DNA from: Clostridiales bacterium UBA6388
Lineage (GTDB): Bacteria > Bacillota > Clostridia > Oscillospirales > Oscillospiraceae
Direction: 5' to 3'
NCBI GenBank assembly: GCA_002437575.1
Contig: DJQK01000070.1
Span: 1 to 20,615, forward strand
DNA length: 20,615 nt
The notes beneath the pieces were generated by a model that worked only from the letters and a program-made list of their open reading frames with translations, did no database searches and was not told where the DNA came from. Of the stretch, positions 1-5,511 are shown in pieces. Positions within the stretch are counted from its first letter, which is position 1. Every line of letters starts with the position of its first letter. The position numbers and the translations under genes were made by a program.

Positions 1-211
1 TCTTGCCGGTGCCGTTCGGAAGAACGATGGCGCCGCGGACCTGCTGGTCAGCGTGACGGGAGTCAACGCCGAGCTTGATGTGAACTTCGACGGTCTCGTC
101 GAACTTTGCCTTTGCGGTCTTGACGACCAGATCCATGGCGTCTGCCACTTCGTACTGCACGCTGCGGTCGATCAGCTTCGCGCTGTCGACGTATTTTTTA
201 CCTTTGAACAA
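1..211 (-). CDS. rplA: 50S ribosomal protein L1, N-terminal part (runs off the left edge)
   Basis: Only the first 70 codons are inside the window. The translation begins MFKGKKYVDSAKLID and continues through VEVHIKLGVDSRHADQQVRG to VLPNGTGK, the conserved N-terminal part of ribosomal protein L1, which builds the L1 stalk of the large subunit and in other bacteria also represses its own mRNA. The start is a TTG at 211. It is chosen because a strong AAGGAGG lies about 8 bases upstream and no ATG fits. It follows rplK with a 91-bp gap that holds a hairpin and a motif shared with the rplK leader, a plausible place for L1 autoregulation (inference). The gene is almost certainly intact but cut by the window edge. 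Confidence 0.95.
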   Translation of the reverse strand, partial: MFKGKKYVDSAKLIDRSVQYEVADAMDLVVKTAKAKFDETVEVHIKLGVDSRHADQQVRGAIVLPNGTGK

Positions 212-219
212 TGTAATAT

Positions 220-290
220 CCTCCTTAGTGGTGATGCGGAATAATCCTCCCACATATTTATGAGGTCCGGCCTTCAGCCGGAATACCTCG
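220..290 (-). promoter_or_regulatory. rplA leader: GTGGGAGG...ATCACCAC motif and GC hairpin
   Basis: Reading the minus strand between rplK and rplA there is first a hairpin with CCGGC/GCCGG and AGGT/ACCT stems separated by an asymmetric ATT internal loop. Then comes GTGGGAGG (246-253), a 10-base spacer, ATCACCAC (228-235) and the AAGGAGG ribosome-binding site (220-226). The GTGG and CCAC halves can pair just above the ribosome-binding site. The same two blocks occur in the rplK leader. An asymmetric-loop helix resembles known L1-binding mRNA sites, but the functional assignment is inference. Confidence 0.45.
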
Positions 291-302
291 GGTCAAGCAG
301 AA

Positions 303-728
303 TCAGTCGACAACAACGATACCCATGCTGCGGCAGGTGCCTGCAACCTGGCTCATCGCGGCTTCAATGGTGTTGGCGGTCAGGTCGGGCATCTTGCGCT
401 CGGCAATTTCCTTGACCTGGGCCTTGGTGATGGTAGCGACCTTGTCCTTGTTGGGAACGCCGGAGCCCTTCTCGATGCCGAGAGCCTTGAGAATGAGGGT
501 CGGGGTCGGGGGCGTCTTGGTGATGAAGGTGAAGCTGCGGTCGGCGTAGACGGTGATGACGACCGGGATCTTGAAACCGGCCTGATCCTTGGTGCGCTCG
601 TTGAATTCCTTGATGAACTGGGAAATGTTAACGCCGTGCTGGCCAAGCGCCGGGCCGACAGGGGGCGAAGCGGTTGCCTTTGCGGCAGGGATCTGAAGCT
701 TGATATAACCTGTTACTTTCTGTGCCAT
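303..728 (-). CDS. rplK: 50S ribosomal protein L11
   Basis: This 141-residue protein matches L11 in length and sequence. It has the N-terminal MAQKVTGYIKLQIPAAKATA, the proline-rich PPVGPALGQHGVNI helix linker and the C-terminal rRNA-binding region ending MSQVAGTCRSMGIVVVD. L11 binds the GTPase-associated centre of 23S rRNA and is needed for factor-dependent GTP hydrolysis and RelA-type stringent signalling. The ATG at 728 is preferred over a GTG at 737 because AGGAGG lies 8 bases before it and family members begin MAxKV. It sits between nusG and rplA, the usual order. An 87-bp leader upstream holds hairpins and a motif shared with the rplA leader. Confidence 0.97.
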   Translation of the reverse strand: MAQKVTGYIKLQIPAAKATASPPVGPALGQHGVNISQFIKEFNERTKDQAGFKIPVVITVYADRSFTFITKTPPTPTLILKALGIEKGSGVPNKDKVATITKAQVKEIAERKMPDLTANTIEAAMSQVAGTCRSMGIVVVD

Positions 729-734
729 GATGAG

Positions 735-800
735 CACCTCCTGAATAAATGTGGTGATACGCGAAGCGTATTTCTGGCGGGGTCTCCCCCTCCCACGTTC
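735..800 (-). promoter_or_regulatory. rplK leader: GTGGGAGG...ATCACCAC motif with intervening hairpin
   Basis: On the minus strand between nusG and rplK the order is GTGGGAGG (789-796), a 30-base insert containing the perfect small hairpin ATACGC-TTC-GCGTAT partly overlapping the next block, ATCACCAC (751-758), then the AGGAGG ribosome-binding site. The two 8-base blocks are identical to those in front of rplA, in the same order and at a comparable distance from the Shine-Dalgarno. This suggests one regulator (L1 is the obvious candidate) controls both genes. The identity is visible; the regulator is inferred. Confidence 0.45.
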
Positions 801-815
801 CGGTTTTGCCGGAGG

Positions 816-1340
816 TCATTCGCTGACCGGCTCGACCTGATCGAGTTCCAACTCGACGGGGGTCTCGCGCCCGAACATGGACACGGTCACGCGAACGCGG
901 TTCTTTTCGATGTCCACCAGATCGACGACGCCGGTAAACGACGTCAGCGGGCCGTCGGTGATGCGGACGGTGTCGCCCTCGGCGTAGGCCACGACGATCT
1001 CGTGCTTTTCCACGCCGAGCTGGAGCACCTCGTCTTCGGTCAGCGGCGTGGGCTTTGTGCCCGAGCCGACAAATCCGGTGACGCCGCGGACGTTTTTGAT
1101 GATGTACCATGCCTCATCGGACATGATCATCTTCACCAGCACATAGCCGGGGAAGACCTTGCGGTCAAACGTCTTGGGGCCCTTGTCCGTGATCTCGGTG
1201 ACGGTCTCCATGGGGATGGAAACGACATGGATGAGATCCTGAAGATGGCGGGTCTCGATGGTTTTTTCAATGGTGGCCTTGACGGTGTTTTCATAGCCGG
1301 AATAGGTATGCACGACATACCATTTTGCTGCTTCCGCCAT
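816..1340 (-). CDS. nusG: Transcription termination/antitermination factor NusG
   Basis: The 174-residue product is full length for NusG. It opens with the NGN-domain hallmark WYVVHTYSGYENTVKATIEK (about residues 7-26). It carries FPGYVLVKMIMSDEAWY and VRGVTGFVG, the NGN core that contacts the RNA polymerase clamp, and ends in a KOW domain (GDTVRITDGPLTSFTGVV, from about residue 121). NusG modulates pausing and processivity and couples transcription to Rho or ribosomes. It starts 8 bases after the secE stop, so the two are co-transcribed and probably translationally coupled. The ribosome-binding site is weak (AGGCAG). The secE-nusG-rplK-rplA order is near universal in bacteria. Confidence 0.97.
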   Translation of the reverse strand: MAEAAKWYVVHTYSGYENTVKATIEKTIETRHLQDLIHVVSIPMETVTEITDKGPKTFDRKVFPGYVLVKMIMSDEAWYIIKNVRGVTGFVGSGTKPTPLTEDEVLQLGVEKHEIVVAYAEGDTVRITDGPLTSFTGVVDLVDIEKNRVRVTVSMFGRETPVELELDQVEPVSE

Positions 1341-1348
1341 GACGCTGC

Positions 1349-1582
1349 CTAGCCTTTGACGAGAGTAATGATGCCGTTGACGACAACGCTGCCGACTGCA
1401 TCAAAAACCCAAATGAAAATGCCGACGACCAGCACACAGGCCAGAACGATGAGCGTGTTGTTGATCATCTGGCTCTTGGTGGGCCATACGACCTTCTTCA
1501 GCTCGCTCTTCATCTCGCGGAACCAACGGCTGATGCGTTTGCCGGCACGCACAAAGAAGTTTTCCTTTTTTGCTTCTGCCAT
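1349..1582 (-). CDS. secE: Preprotein translocase subunit SecE
   Basis: This is a short 77-residue SecE of the single-span Gram-positive type. Residues 1-40 form an amphipathic, basic cytosolic region containing the family motif FREMKSELKKVVWPTKSQM, which packs against SecY. A single transmembrane helix follows at about 44-68 (LIVLACVLVVGIFIWVFDAV). SecE clamps SecY in the SecYEG protein-export channel of the plasma membrane. It lies between rpmG (34-bp gap) and nusG (8-bp gap), in the expected position. No tRNA-Trp, often found between rpmG and secE, is present in the gap. Confidence 0.95.
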   Translation of the reverse strand: MAEAKKENFFVRAGKRISRWFREMKSELKKVVWPTKSQMINNTLIVLACVLVVGIFIWVFDAVGSVVVNGIITLVKG

Positions 1583-1616
1583 GATGTTACCCTTTCTGCA
1601 ATGCTAAGTCATTGCC

Positions 1617-1766
1617 TTACTTCGTCTCGCTGTGAACGGTCTGCTTCTTGCAGAATCTGCAATACTTCTTCATTTCGAGACGGTCAGGGTCGTTCTTCTT
1701 GTTTTTCATCGTGTTGTAGTTTCTCTGCTTGCACTCGTTGCATCTGAGCGTGATCTTAACGCGCAT
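1617..1766 (-). CDS. rpmG: 50S ribosomal protein L33
   Basis: A 49-residue ORF reads MRVKITLRCNECKQRNYNTM, followed by a KNKKNDPDRLEMKKYC stretch and ending HSETK. This is L33 with all four zinc-ligand cysteines retained (CNEC near the start, CRFC near residues 37-40), the zinc-binding C+ paralogue class that Zur often replaces under zinc starvation. The ATG at 1766 has AAGGAGG at good spacing. It is the first gene of the rpmG-secE-nusG-rplK-rplA transcript and lies about 130 bp downstream of a good sigma-A promoter. Only one L33 copy is visible here. Confidence 0.95.
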   Translation of the reverse strand: MRVKITLRCNECKQRNYNTMKNKKNDPDRLEMKKYCRFCKKQTVHSETK

Positions 1767-1899
1767 ATTCGGCACCTCCTTAAATCTTGCCTCCCTGCAT
1801 GACCGCGTTCTATGGTAAATTTAGGCGACGCCGAAACTACGATGGCGCCAACGCGGCTGAAAAAACGGCATACCTATCCCTTTTTTCGCAGGTGAAGAC

Positions 1900-1928
1900 A
1901 TCTTATCATAAATGAGGCCGCAGGTCAA
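1900..1928 (-). promoter_or_regulatory. Sigma-A promoter for the rpmG-secE-nusG-rplK-rplA operon
   Basis: On the minus strand, TTGACC (1923-1928) and TAAGAT (1900-1905) are separated by exactly 17 bases, a strong housekeeping promoter. Transcription would start near 1893, leaving a leader of about 125 bases before rpmG. It is divergent from the ruvX promoter, so the two share a control region of about 70 bp. Confidence 0.65.
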
Positions 1929-1966
1929 CCGGAAATTTGAAAAAAACCGGATTTTTTTGCCCGCAT

Positions 1967-1995
1967 TTGCTTTGCGGCGCAAAATGTGATAAACT
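1967..1995 (+). promoter_or_regulatory. Probable sigma-A promoter for ruvX
   Basis: TTGCTT (1967-1972) and TAAACT (1990-1995) are 17 bases apart on the plus strand, placing the transcription start near 2002, about 38 bases before the ruvX ATG. The -35 is only a half match. An AT-rich tract lies just upstream (1935-1958) and could act as an UP element. Confidence 0.5.
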
Positions 1996-2039
1996 GAAGG
2001 AAAAGAACGCGGCAGACTGCCGCAGCAGGGGAGAAACGT

Positions 2040-2462
2040 ATGAAAGTTATGGCAATCGATCTCGGCGACGCACGCACGGGCGTGGCCGTTTCAGACGCGC
2101 TGGGAATGCTCACGGGCTCGACGAGCGTCATTGAATCGTGGAATAAGGACAAGACGGCGCAGCTGGTCGCGGAGGCGTATAAAAAATCGGGCGCGCAGCG
2201 GTTAGTCATGGGCTTTCCGCGCAACATGGACGGCTCGGAGGGGCCGCGCGCGGCGCTCTACCGCGAATTCGCCGCAAAGCTCGAGGAACTTCTGGGCGAA
2301 AAGATCGTCTTATGGGACGAGAGACGGACGACCATTGAGGCCCACCAGATCTTGTCCGACAACAATTACCGCGGCAAAAAGCGCAAAAAAACCGTCGACG
2401 CCGTGGCCGCGTCCCTCATTTTGGAGGGGTATCTCAACTATCTTCACACGCACAAGGAGTAA
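2040..2462 (+). CDS. ruvX: RuvX/YqgF family putative pre-16S rRNA nuclease / Holliday junction resolvase-like protein
   Basis: The 140-residue protein has the RNase H-like fold signature of YqgF. MAIDLGDARTGVAVSDALG (residues 4-22) holds the first catalytic aspartate. VMGFPRNMDGSEGPRA (56-71) is the family loop. LWDERRTTIEAHQIL and KTVDAVAASLILEGYL hold the remaining acidic residues. In E. coli the family matures the 5' end of 16S rRNA; a Holliday-junction role was proposed from structure. The ATG at 2040 is preceded by AGGGGAG. The next gene starts 8 bp after its stop. In many Clostridia ruvX follows ireB and precedes a DUF1292 gene; here DUF1292 is about 6 kb away on the other strand. Confidence 0.93.
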   Translation: MKVMAIDLGDARTGVAVSDALGMLTGSTSVIESWNKDKTAQLVAEAYKKSGAQRLVMGFPRNMDGSEGPRAALYREFAAKLEELLGEKIVLWDERRTTIEAHQILSDNNYRGKKRKKTVDAVAASLILEGYLNYLHTHKE

Positions 2463-2470
2463 GATATTTC

Positions 2471-3133
2471 ATGTTCACAGGCTACAGCGACAAAACGGTG
2501 GATTTTTTCTGGGACATCCGCCTGAATAACTCGCGCGAGTGGTTCCACCCCAGAAAGGCGCAGTTTGACGAATATATCATGGACCCCACGAAGTCGCTTT
2601 CGGCAGAGCTCTACGACTGGCTGACGGAAAGCTATCCGCAGGAGCACCTGAATCTGCACATCTCGAAAATTTACCGCGACGCCAGACGGCTGTTCGGCCG
2701 CGGCCCGCTCAAAGATCACATCTGGTTCTCGTTCCAGAACGAACTGGAAGGCCGGGAAAACGCGCCGTGTCTCTGGTTCGAGCTCGGCTGCGAGGGCTAC
2801 GGCTACGGCTTCGGCTACTGGTGCCGTCCGGATGCCGCGGCCAGGTTCCGAAAGCTTGCCGATCAGGACCCGAAAGCGCTCGAAAAGCTCATCCGAAAGC
2901 TGGACAAGCAGGACGTTTTCACGCTGGAAGGCCCGGAGTACGCAAGACCCAAAGGCCACGCGGACGATCACTTAAACCACTGGTATAACCGCCGGTCGTT
3001 CTCGATTTCCTGCCATAGAAAATACGATGCGCTTTCCTATTCTCGCGAGCTTTTGGACGCGCTCAAGGAGGGCTACGCATTTTTGATGCCGTTCTATCAG
3101 TATTTCAATAAGTCCTACCGCATGGCCGATTAA
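2471..3133 (+). CDS. DUF2461 domain-containing protein
   Basis: The 220-residue product resembles the DUF2461 (TIGR02453) family: an N-terminal phenylalanine-rich region with DFFWDIRLNNSREWFHPRK, then HISKIYRDARRLFGRGPLKDH and a central WFSFQ...LWFELGCEGYGYGFGYW core. Members are soluble cytosolic proteins of 210-230 residues without an established function. No signal peptide or membrane segment is seen. Its ribosome-binding site (AAGGAG) lies inside the 3' end of ruvX, so it probably shares the ruvX transcript. A GGGCCGATG/CATCGGCCC hairpin lies 26 bp after the stop. Family assignment is from remembered motif patterns. Confidence 0.8.
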   Translation: MFTGYSDKTVDFFWDIRLNNSREWFHPRKAQFDEYIMDPTKSLSAELYDWLTESYPQEHLNLHISKIYRDARRLFGRGPLKDHIWFSFQNELEGRENAPCLWFELGCEGYGYGFGYWCRPDAAARFRKLADQDPKALEKLIRKLDKQDVFTLEGPEYARPKGHADDHLNHWYNRRSFSISCHRKYDALSYSRELLDALKEGYAFLMPFYQYFNKSYRMAD

Positions 3134-3159
3134 AGCCGCACTTCAGGTATATTTCGTAG

Positions 3160-3181
3160 GGGCCGATGCCCACATCGGCCC
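3160..3181. repeat. Small intergenic hairpin (GGGCCGATG-CCCA-CATCGGCCC)
   Basis: A perfect 9-bp stem with a 4-base loop sits between the DUF2461 gene and the next ribosome-binding site. It lacks a following T-run, so it is not a classical terminator. Short hairpins embedded in a GTAGGGGC...GCCCG context are commonly dispersed in Clostridia genomes, which is the likely explanation. Confidence 0.5.
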
Positions 3182-3232
3182 GCGATCACGCAGGGAGGGC
3201 AGATATGAAAAAAACAAATCTCGATCATCCTT

Positions 3233-3607
3233 TTGGCCGCGCTTGTCATCCTGAGTCTGTGCGCCTGTGCAGAAAAAAAGAAGGAAACTTCACTCGAGCC
3301 GTATTCCACCGGATGGGATGGAGTACGCTACACCGTCACACCGATCAGCAACGACAAGGGCACCATCTCGGACGGCACAAATACGTATTCCTATCGCTAT
3401 GAAGCAGACGGCAGCGGCTACAGCGTGACCTTTACCTATCCCGACGGCGAGACGTATACATGGAAGGAAAATGGAAGCAGCGCACGCGGCGAAACGAGCC
3501 TCGATTTTGACTCCGGCAAATACCCGGACGGCATGACGCTCCATAACGTGCTGGAGCGGTCTCCGTCTGCAAAGAGCGAGAAAGGATCCAAAAAAACGTG
3601 GGCTTGA
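3233..3607 (+). CDS. Lipoprotein domain portion (open frame 1 of the broken gene)
   Basis: This is the open segment of 124 codons as it stands, starting at a TTG that lies inside the signal-peptide region. As written it would begin MAALVILSLCACAEKKK, with a lipobox but no positively charged n-region and no ribosome-binding site of its own, so it is unlikely to be translated independently. The body (YTVTPISNDKGTISDG, then YRYEADGSGYSVTFTYPDG) looks like a small extracytoplasmic beta-rich domain. It ends SEKGSKKTWA just after the second A7 tract, where the downstream frame takes over with a 10-bp overlap. I do not recognise a function. Confidence 0.45.
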   Translation: MAALVILSLCACAEKKKETSLEPYSTGWDGVRYTVTPISNDKGTISDGTNTYSYRYEADGSGYSVTFTYPDGETYTWKENGSSARGETSLDFDSGKYPDGMTLHNVLERSPSAKSEKGSKKTWA

Positions 3608-3780
3608 TCGTCTTCCTGCTGGTCATCGGCGGCATCAACACCGTGTGGCCGCAGGCGGTCTGGTATCTCGATGTCGGCTGGAAGGTCAAAGACGCCGAGC
3701 CGTCGGAAGCGGCGCTCACATCGGAGAGGGTAGTCGGCGTCGGGATCCTGATCATCGCGGCAGTGATGATCATTGCTTGA
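3598..3780 (+). CDS. DUF6199-like two-helix membrane protein (open frame 2 of the broken gene)
   Basis: Sixty codons from a GTG encode a hydrophobic helix (MGLIVFLLVIGGINTVWP), a short polar segment with WYLDVGWKVKDAEPSEAAL, and a second hydrophobic helix (VVGVGILIIAAVMIIA). The W-Y-L...GW+.KDAEPS pattern matches what I remember of the DUF6199 family, whose members are either short proteins of this kind or C-terminal parts of longer ones. It overlaps the preceding frame by 10 bp, and AGAAAGGA lies 11 bases before the GTG. Coupled translation as a separate protein is therefore possible, though a single fused gene upstream looks more natural. Confidence 0.5.
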   Translation: MGLIVFLLVIGGINTVWPQAVWYLDVGWKVKDAEPSEAALTSERVVGVGILIIAAVMIIA

Positions 3781-3810
3781 GGTTGACCGACTGCCCGGCC
3801 GTGGCTTTTG

Positions 3811-3852
3811 CCTCCTCTGAAAGGGGAGGTGCCCCGAAGGGGCGGAGGGGTT
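3811..3852. repeat. Short GC-rich double-hairpin intergenic element
   Basis: CCTCC...GGAGG followed directly by GCCCC-GAA-GGGGC and a GGAGGGGTT tail forms two adjacent hairpins. This arrangement resembles a widely dispersed intergenic palindromic element of gut Clostridia, in which a CCTCC/GGAGG hairpin is followed by a second variable hairpin and GGAGGGATT. The resemblance is from memory and was not searched. Confidence 0.45.
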
Positions 3853-4189
3853 AATACTGCCTGCGCGTGGCCCAGAGGGCCAATGTTTTTTCTGGCAGAG
3901 ACCTGCCAGCTGGTCCTTTTCCTCGACCCCATTCTTCTTAGCTGCGCAAAGAAGAGTGGTGTCGAGCCGCCAAGAAGAAGTTGCTTGGGGATAGCTGCAC
4001 TGCGGTGCAGCTCCAACAAAAGGGCCGCGGCCCTTTTGAAATCCTGGGGGTTCTATATTTGCAATGCAGTAAAAGTCGGGAGTGCCCAGAAGTATCTGAG
4101 CACTCTCGTTTTCTATTTTAGGCTGTACCGGTTTGAAATGTTTTCGCACAATCCAAGTGCCGAGCGGCAGACTTTCGGTCTTTGGCCGT

Positions 4190-4310
4190 CACAAGGCACT
4201 TTTGCTCTGCAAAAGTCCTTGTGAGGGGGCTGCGTCGGTGTGAGGCGAGCCTCGTTGCACCACCGAAGCCCCCAGCGAAGAGAAATTTCCAGAGGAAATT
4301 TGCTCTTCGC
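4190..4310. repeat. Three consecutive stem-loops in the core of the inverted repeat
   Basis: Stem 1 is 4190-4223 (CACAAGG and ACTTTTGC pairing with GCAAAAGT and CCTTGTG, one base bulged). Stem 2 is 4225-4273 (GGGGGCT/AGCCCCC with further internal pairing). Stem 3 is 4275-4310 (GCGAAGAG and AAATTTCC pairing with GGAAATTT and CTCTTCGC, one base bulged). They are separated by single bases, which suggests a conserved folded RNA or DNA. Confidence 0.6.
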
Positions 4311-4621
4311 CGGTTCAGGACTGAAAATTTGCTGCTCAGCAGGGAGATTCTGCAAAACGCTTCAAACCGGAACTGCGTCAGAGAAAGAACGAGAGTGCTC
4401 AGACACTTGTGAGCACTCCCGACTTATATTGCACTGCAAACCTAGACCCCCAAGGATTTCAAAAGGGCCGCGGCCCTTTTGTGGAGCTGCGCCGCAGCGC
4501 AGCAACTCCCCGCAATTTCTTCTTGGCGGCTCGACACCACTCTTCTTTGCGCAGCTAAGAAGAATGGGGTCGAGAAAAGGACAGTCTGGCAGGTCTCTGC
4601 CAGAATATCAATGGCCCCTGG

Positions 4622-4674
4622 GCCACGGCCAGGAAGTCGCCCATAAGTCTCCGCCACGGCCAGGAAGTCGCCCA
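4622..4674. repeat. 22-bp perfect direct repeat, 31-bp period
   Basis: GCCACGGCCAGGAAGTCGCC plus CA occurs at 4622-4643 and again at 4653-4674, with a shorter related copy (GCCACGGTCAGG) near 4710. Reverse-complement relatives occur at 3790 and 3856, on the other flank of the inverted repeat. Two full copies are too few to call a CRISPR or an iteron array. Confidence 0.6.
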
Positions 4675-4729
4675 AGCCCACCCCGCCGCGCACGGCAGAA
4701 ACAAATCCAGCCACGGTCAGGCAGTATCC

Positions 4730-5098
4730 TCACTTCCTTTTTCCTTTGAAAAACACCTCGCTGATTCCTACGATCACCAGAAACCCACCAAAAAGCTTCC
4801 GCAGCAGCTCCGTTTCGACCTTGCCGGACAAAACCGCGCCCGGGATCGCGCTCAAACATCCGGCGATCGCCGCGGGGATGACGGCCCTCCATTCGATCTG
4901 TTTGTTCTTCACGTGGAAAATCAGCGAACACGCCGCGGCGGGGAGAAAGTATAAAAGATTCACGCCCTGCGCCGTGCGCTGCTCCATCGAGAGTACCGCC
5001 GTCAGCCAGACCATGAGAAGGGAGCCGCCGCCGATGCCGAAGCCGGACAAAACGCCGCACAGGAGCCCGGCCAGAACCGCGATCAGAAACTTCAGCAT
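4730..5098 (-). CDS. TauE/SafE family permease, half-size subunit 2
   Basis: The 122-residue product starts MLKFLIAVLAGLLCGVLSGF and carries the family glycine signature GFGIGGGSLLMVWL (about residues 19-32). It has four predicted hydrophobic segments (about 1-18, 25-40, 48-62, 70-90), with a further hydrophobic C-terminus. PF01925 proteins are normally about 250 residues with two such repeats and export sulfite, sulfoacetate or other organosulfur anions. This gene encodes just one repeat. Its ATG overlaps the stop of the preceding half-size paralogue by 7 bp (ATGCTGA), implying translational coupling and a heterodimeric permease. A tail of basic residues (FKGKRK) marks the cytosolic end. The substrate is unknown. 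Confidence 0.82.
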   Translation of the reverse strand: MLKFLIAVLAGLLCGVLSGFGIGGGSLLMVWLTAVLSMEQRTAQGVNLLYFLPAAACSLIFHVKNKQIEWRAVIPAAIAGCLSAIPGAVLSGKVETELLRKLFGGFLVIVGISEVFFKGKRK

Positions 5099-5460
5099 AA
5101 GATCAGCCTCGCGCCGCCAAATAAAATGAGCAGCCCCAGCGCGATGTGCAGAAGCCGCGCCGTGACCTTTTTGAACCAAAGCCCCGCCAACACGCCGCCG
5201 CCCGCGCCGCCGAGCAGATACGGAAGCGCGGTCTTTACGTCCAGCGCGCCGCCTTTCGCGTAGATGACGAGCGAGACGACCGTTAAGGGCAGAATGATGC
5301 TGATGGCCGTAGAAAACGCCTTCTTGTCTGGAAGCCCCACAAGCAAAACCAGAAGCGGCACAACGATCATGCCGCCGCCGGCTCCAAAAAAGCCGTTGAC
5401 AAAGCCCGCGAGGCCGCCTGTGAGAAGACATTTCCAGAGCGCGAAATTTTCCTGCTGCAT
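5092..5460 (-). CDS. TauE/SafE family permease, half-size subunit 1
   Basis: This 122-residue membrane protein has the signature GFVNGFFGAGGGMIVVPLLVLL (about residues 20-41) and three to four further hydrophobic helices, ending ALGLLILFGGARLILC. It is the N-terminal-type repeat of a TauE/SafE permease, encoded separately from its partner immediately downstream. The ATG at 5460 has GGAGG at 7-base spacing; an in-frame upstream codon at 5484 lacks a ribosome-binding site. That GGAGG lies in the stem of the terminator hairpin of the upstream tcdA gene, so expression may depend on read-through or unfolding. The order on the transcript is tcdA, subunit 1, subunit 2. Confidence 0.82.
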   Translation of the reverse strand: MQQENFALWKCLLTGGLAGFVNGFFGAGGGMIVVPLLVLLVGLPDKKAFSTAISIILPLTVVSLVIYAKGGALDVKTALPYLLGGAGGGVLAGLWFKKVTARLLHIALGLLILFGGARLILC

Positions 5461-5462
5461 AC

Positions 5463-5505
5463 AAAAACCTCCGCTTTCAAACACGCTTAGGTTTGACAGC
5501 GGAGG
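5463..5505 (-). terminator. Intrinsic terminator of tcdA overlapping the ribosome-binding site of the TauE/SafE pair
   Basis: On the minus strand, CCTCCGCT and GTTTGA-type arms (5468-5482 and 5491-5505, one mismatch, 8-base loop) form a 15-position stem followed at once by TTTTT, seven bases after the tcdA stop. The 3' arm contains the GGAGG ribosome-binding site of the next gene, whose ATG is 2 bases beyond the T-run. A T-run also follows on the plus strand, so the element could terminate in both directions. Confidence 0.65.
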
Positions 5506-5511
5506 CGGTTT

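Larger units (their letters stand above)
3205..3780 (+). pseudogene. Putative lipoprotein with C-terminal DUF6199-like region, interrupted by two frameshifts at A7 tracts
   Basis: The natural start is the ATG at 3205, with GGGAGGG 5 bases upstream, but its frame soon turns to nonsense. Removing one A from the 7-A tract at 3208-3214 restores a textbook lipoprotein signal, MKKQISIILLAALVILS followed by the lipobox LCAC and then EKKKETS. That frame runs to 3607, where a second 7-A tract (3590-3596) needs one extra A to join a frame ending at 3780. The joined protein would be about 190 residues: lipoprotein signal, a polar Tyr/Thr-rich domain, one membrane span, the WYLDVGWKVKDAEPSEAAL region and a final hydrophobic helix. 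The alternatives are sequencing errors at homopolymers, a genuine pseudogene, or slippage-based switching. Confidence 0.6.
3790..4725. repeat. Large imperfect inverted repeat with nested hairpins (no convincing gene)
   Basis: The 950 bp between the DUF6199 remnant and the TauE/SafE genes hold no supported gene. Positions 3866-4152 are a near-complementary copy of 4347-4627. Shared blocks include the cgacccc-attcttcttagctg stretch, AAAAGGGCCGCGGCCCTTTT (4018-4037 and 4461-4480) and the gagtgc...gcactc hairpin. The arms flank a core of about 195 bp holding three stacked hairpins. Outside, ACTGCCCGGCCGTGG (3790) is roughly complementary to CCACGGTCAGGCAGT (4711-4725), extending the symmetry. All small ORFs here are by-products of the palindrome. 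It could be a non-autonomous mobile element (MITE-like) or a dispersed structured repeat. Confidence 0.75.

Noticed and set aside
4622..4674. CRISPR array
   Set aside because: There are only two full repeat copies with a 9-base gap between them and no cas genes; spacing is far too short for spacers.
3808..4749. Several 70-190 codon open frames on both strands in the inverted-repeat region
   Set aside because: They read through hairpins and both repeat arms, lack ribosome-binding sites and have no recognisable domain; open frames arise easily in such GC-rich palindromes.
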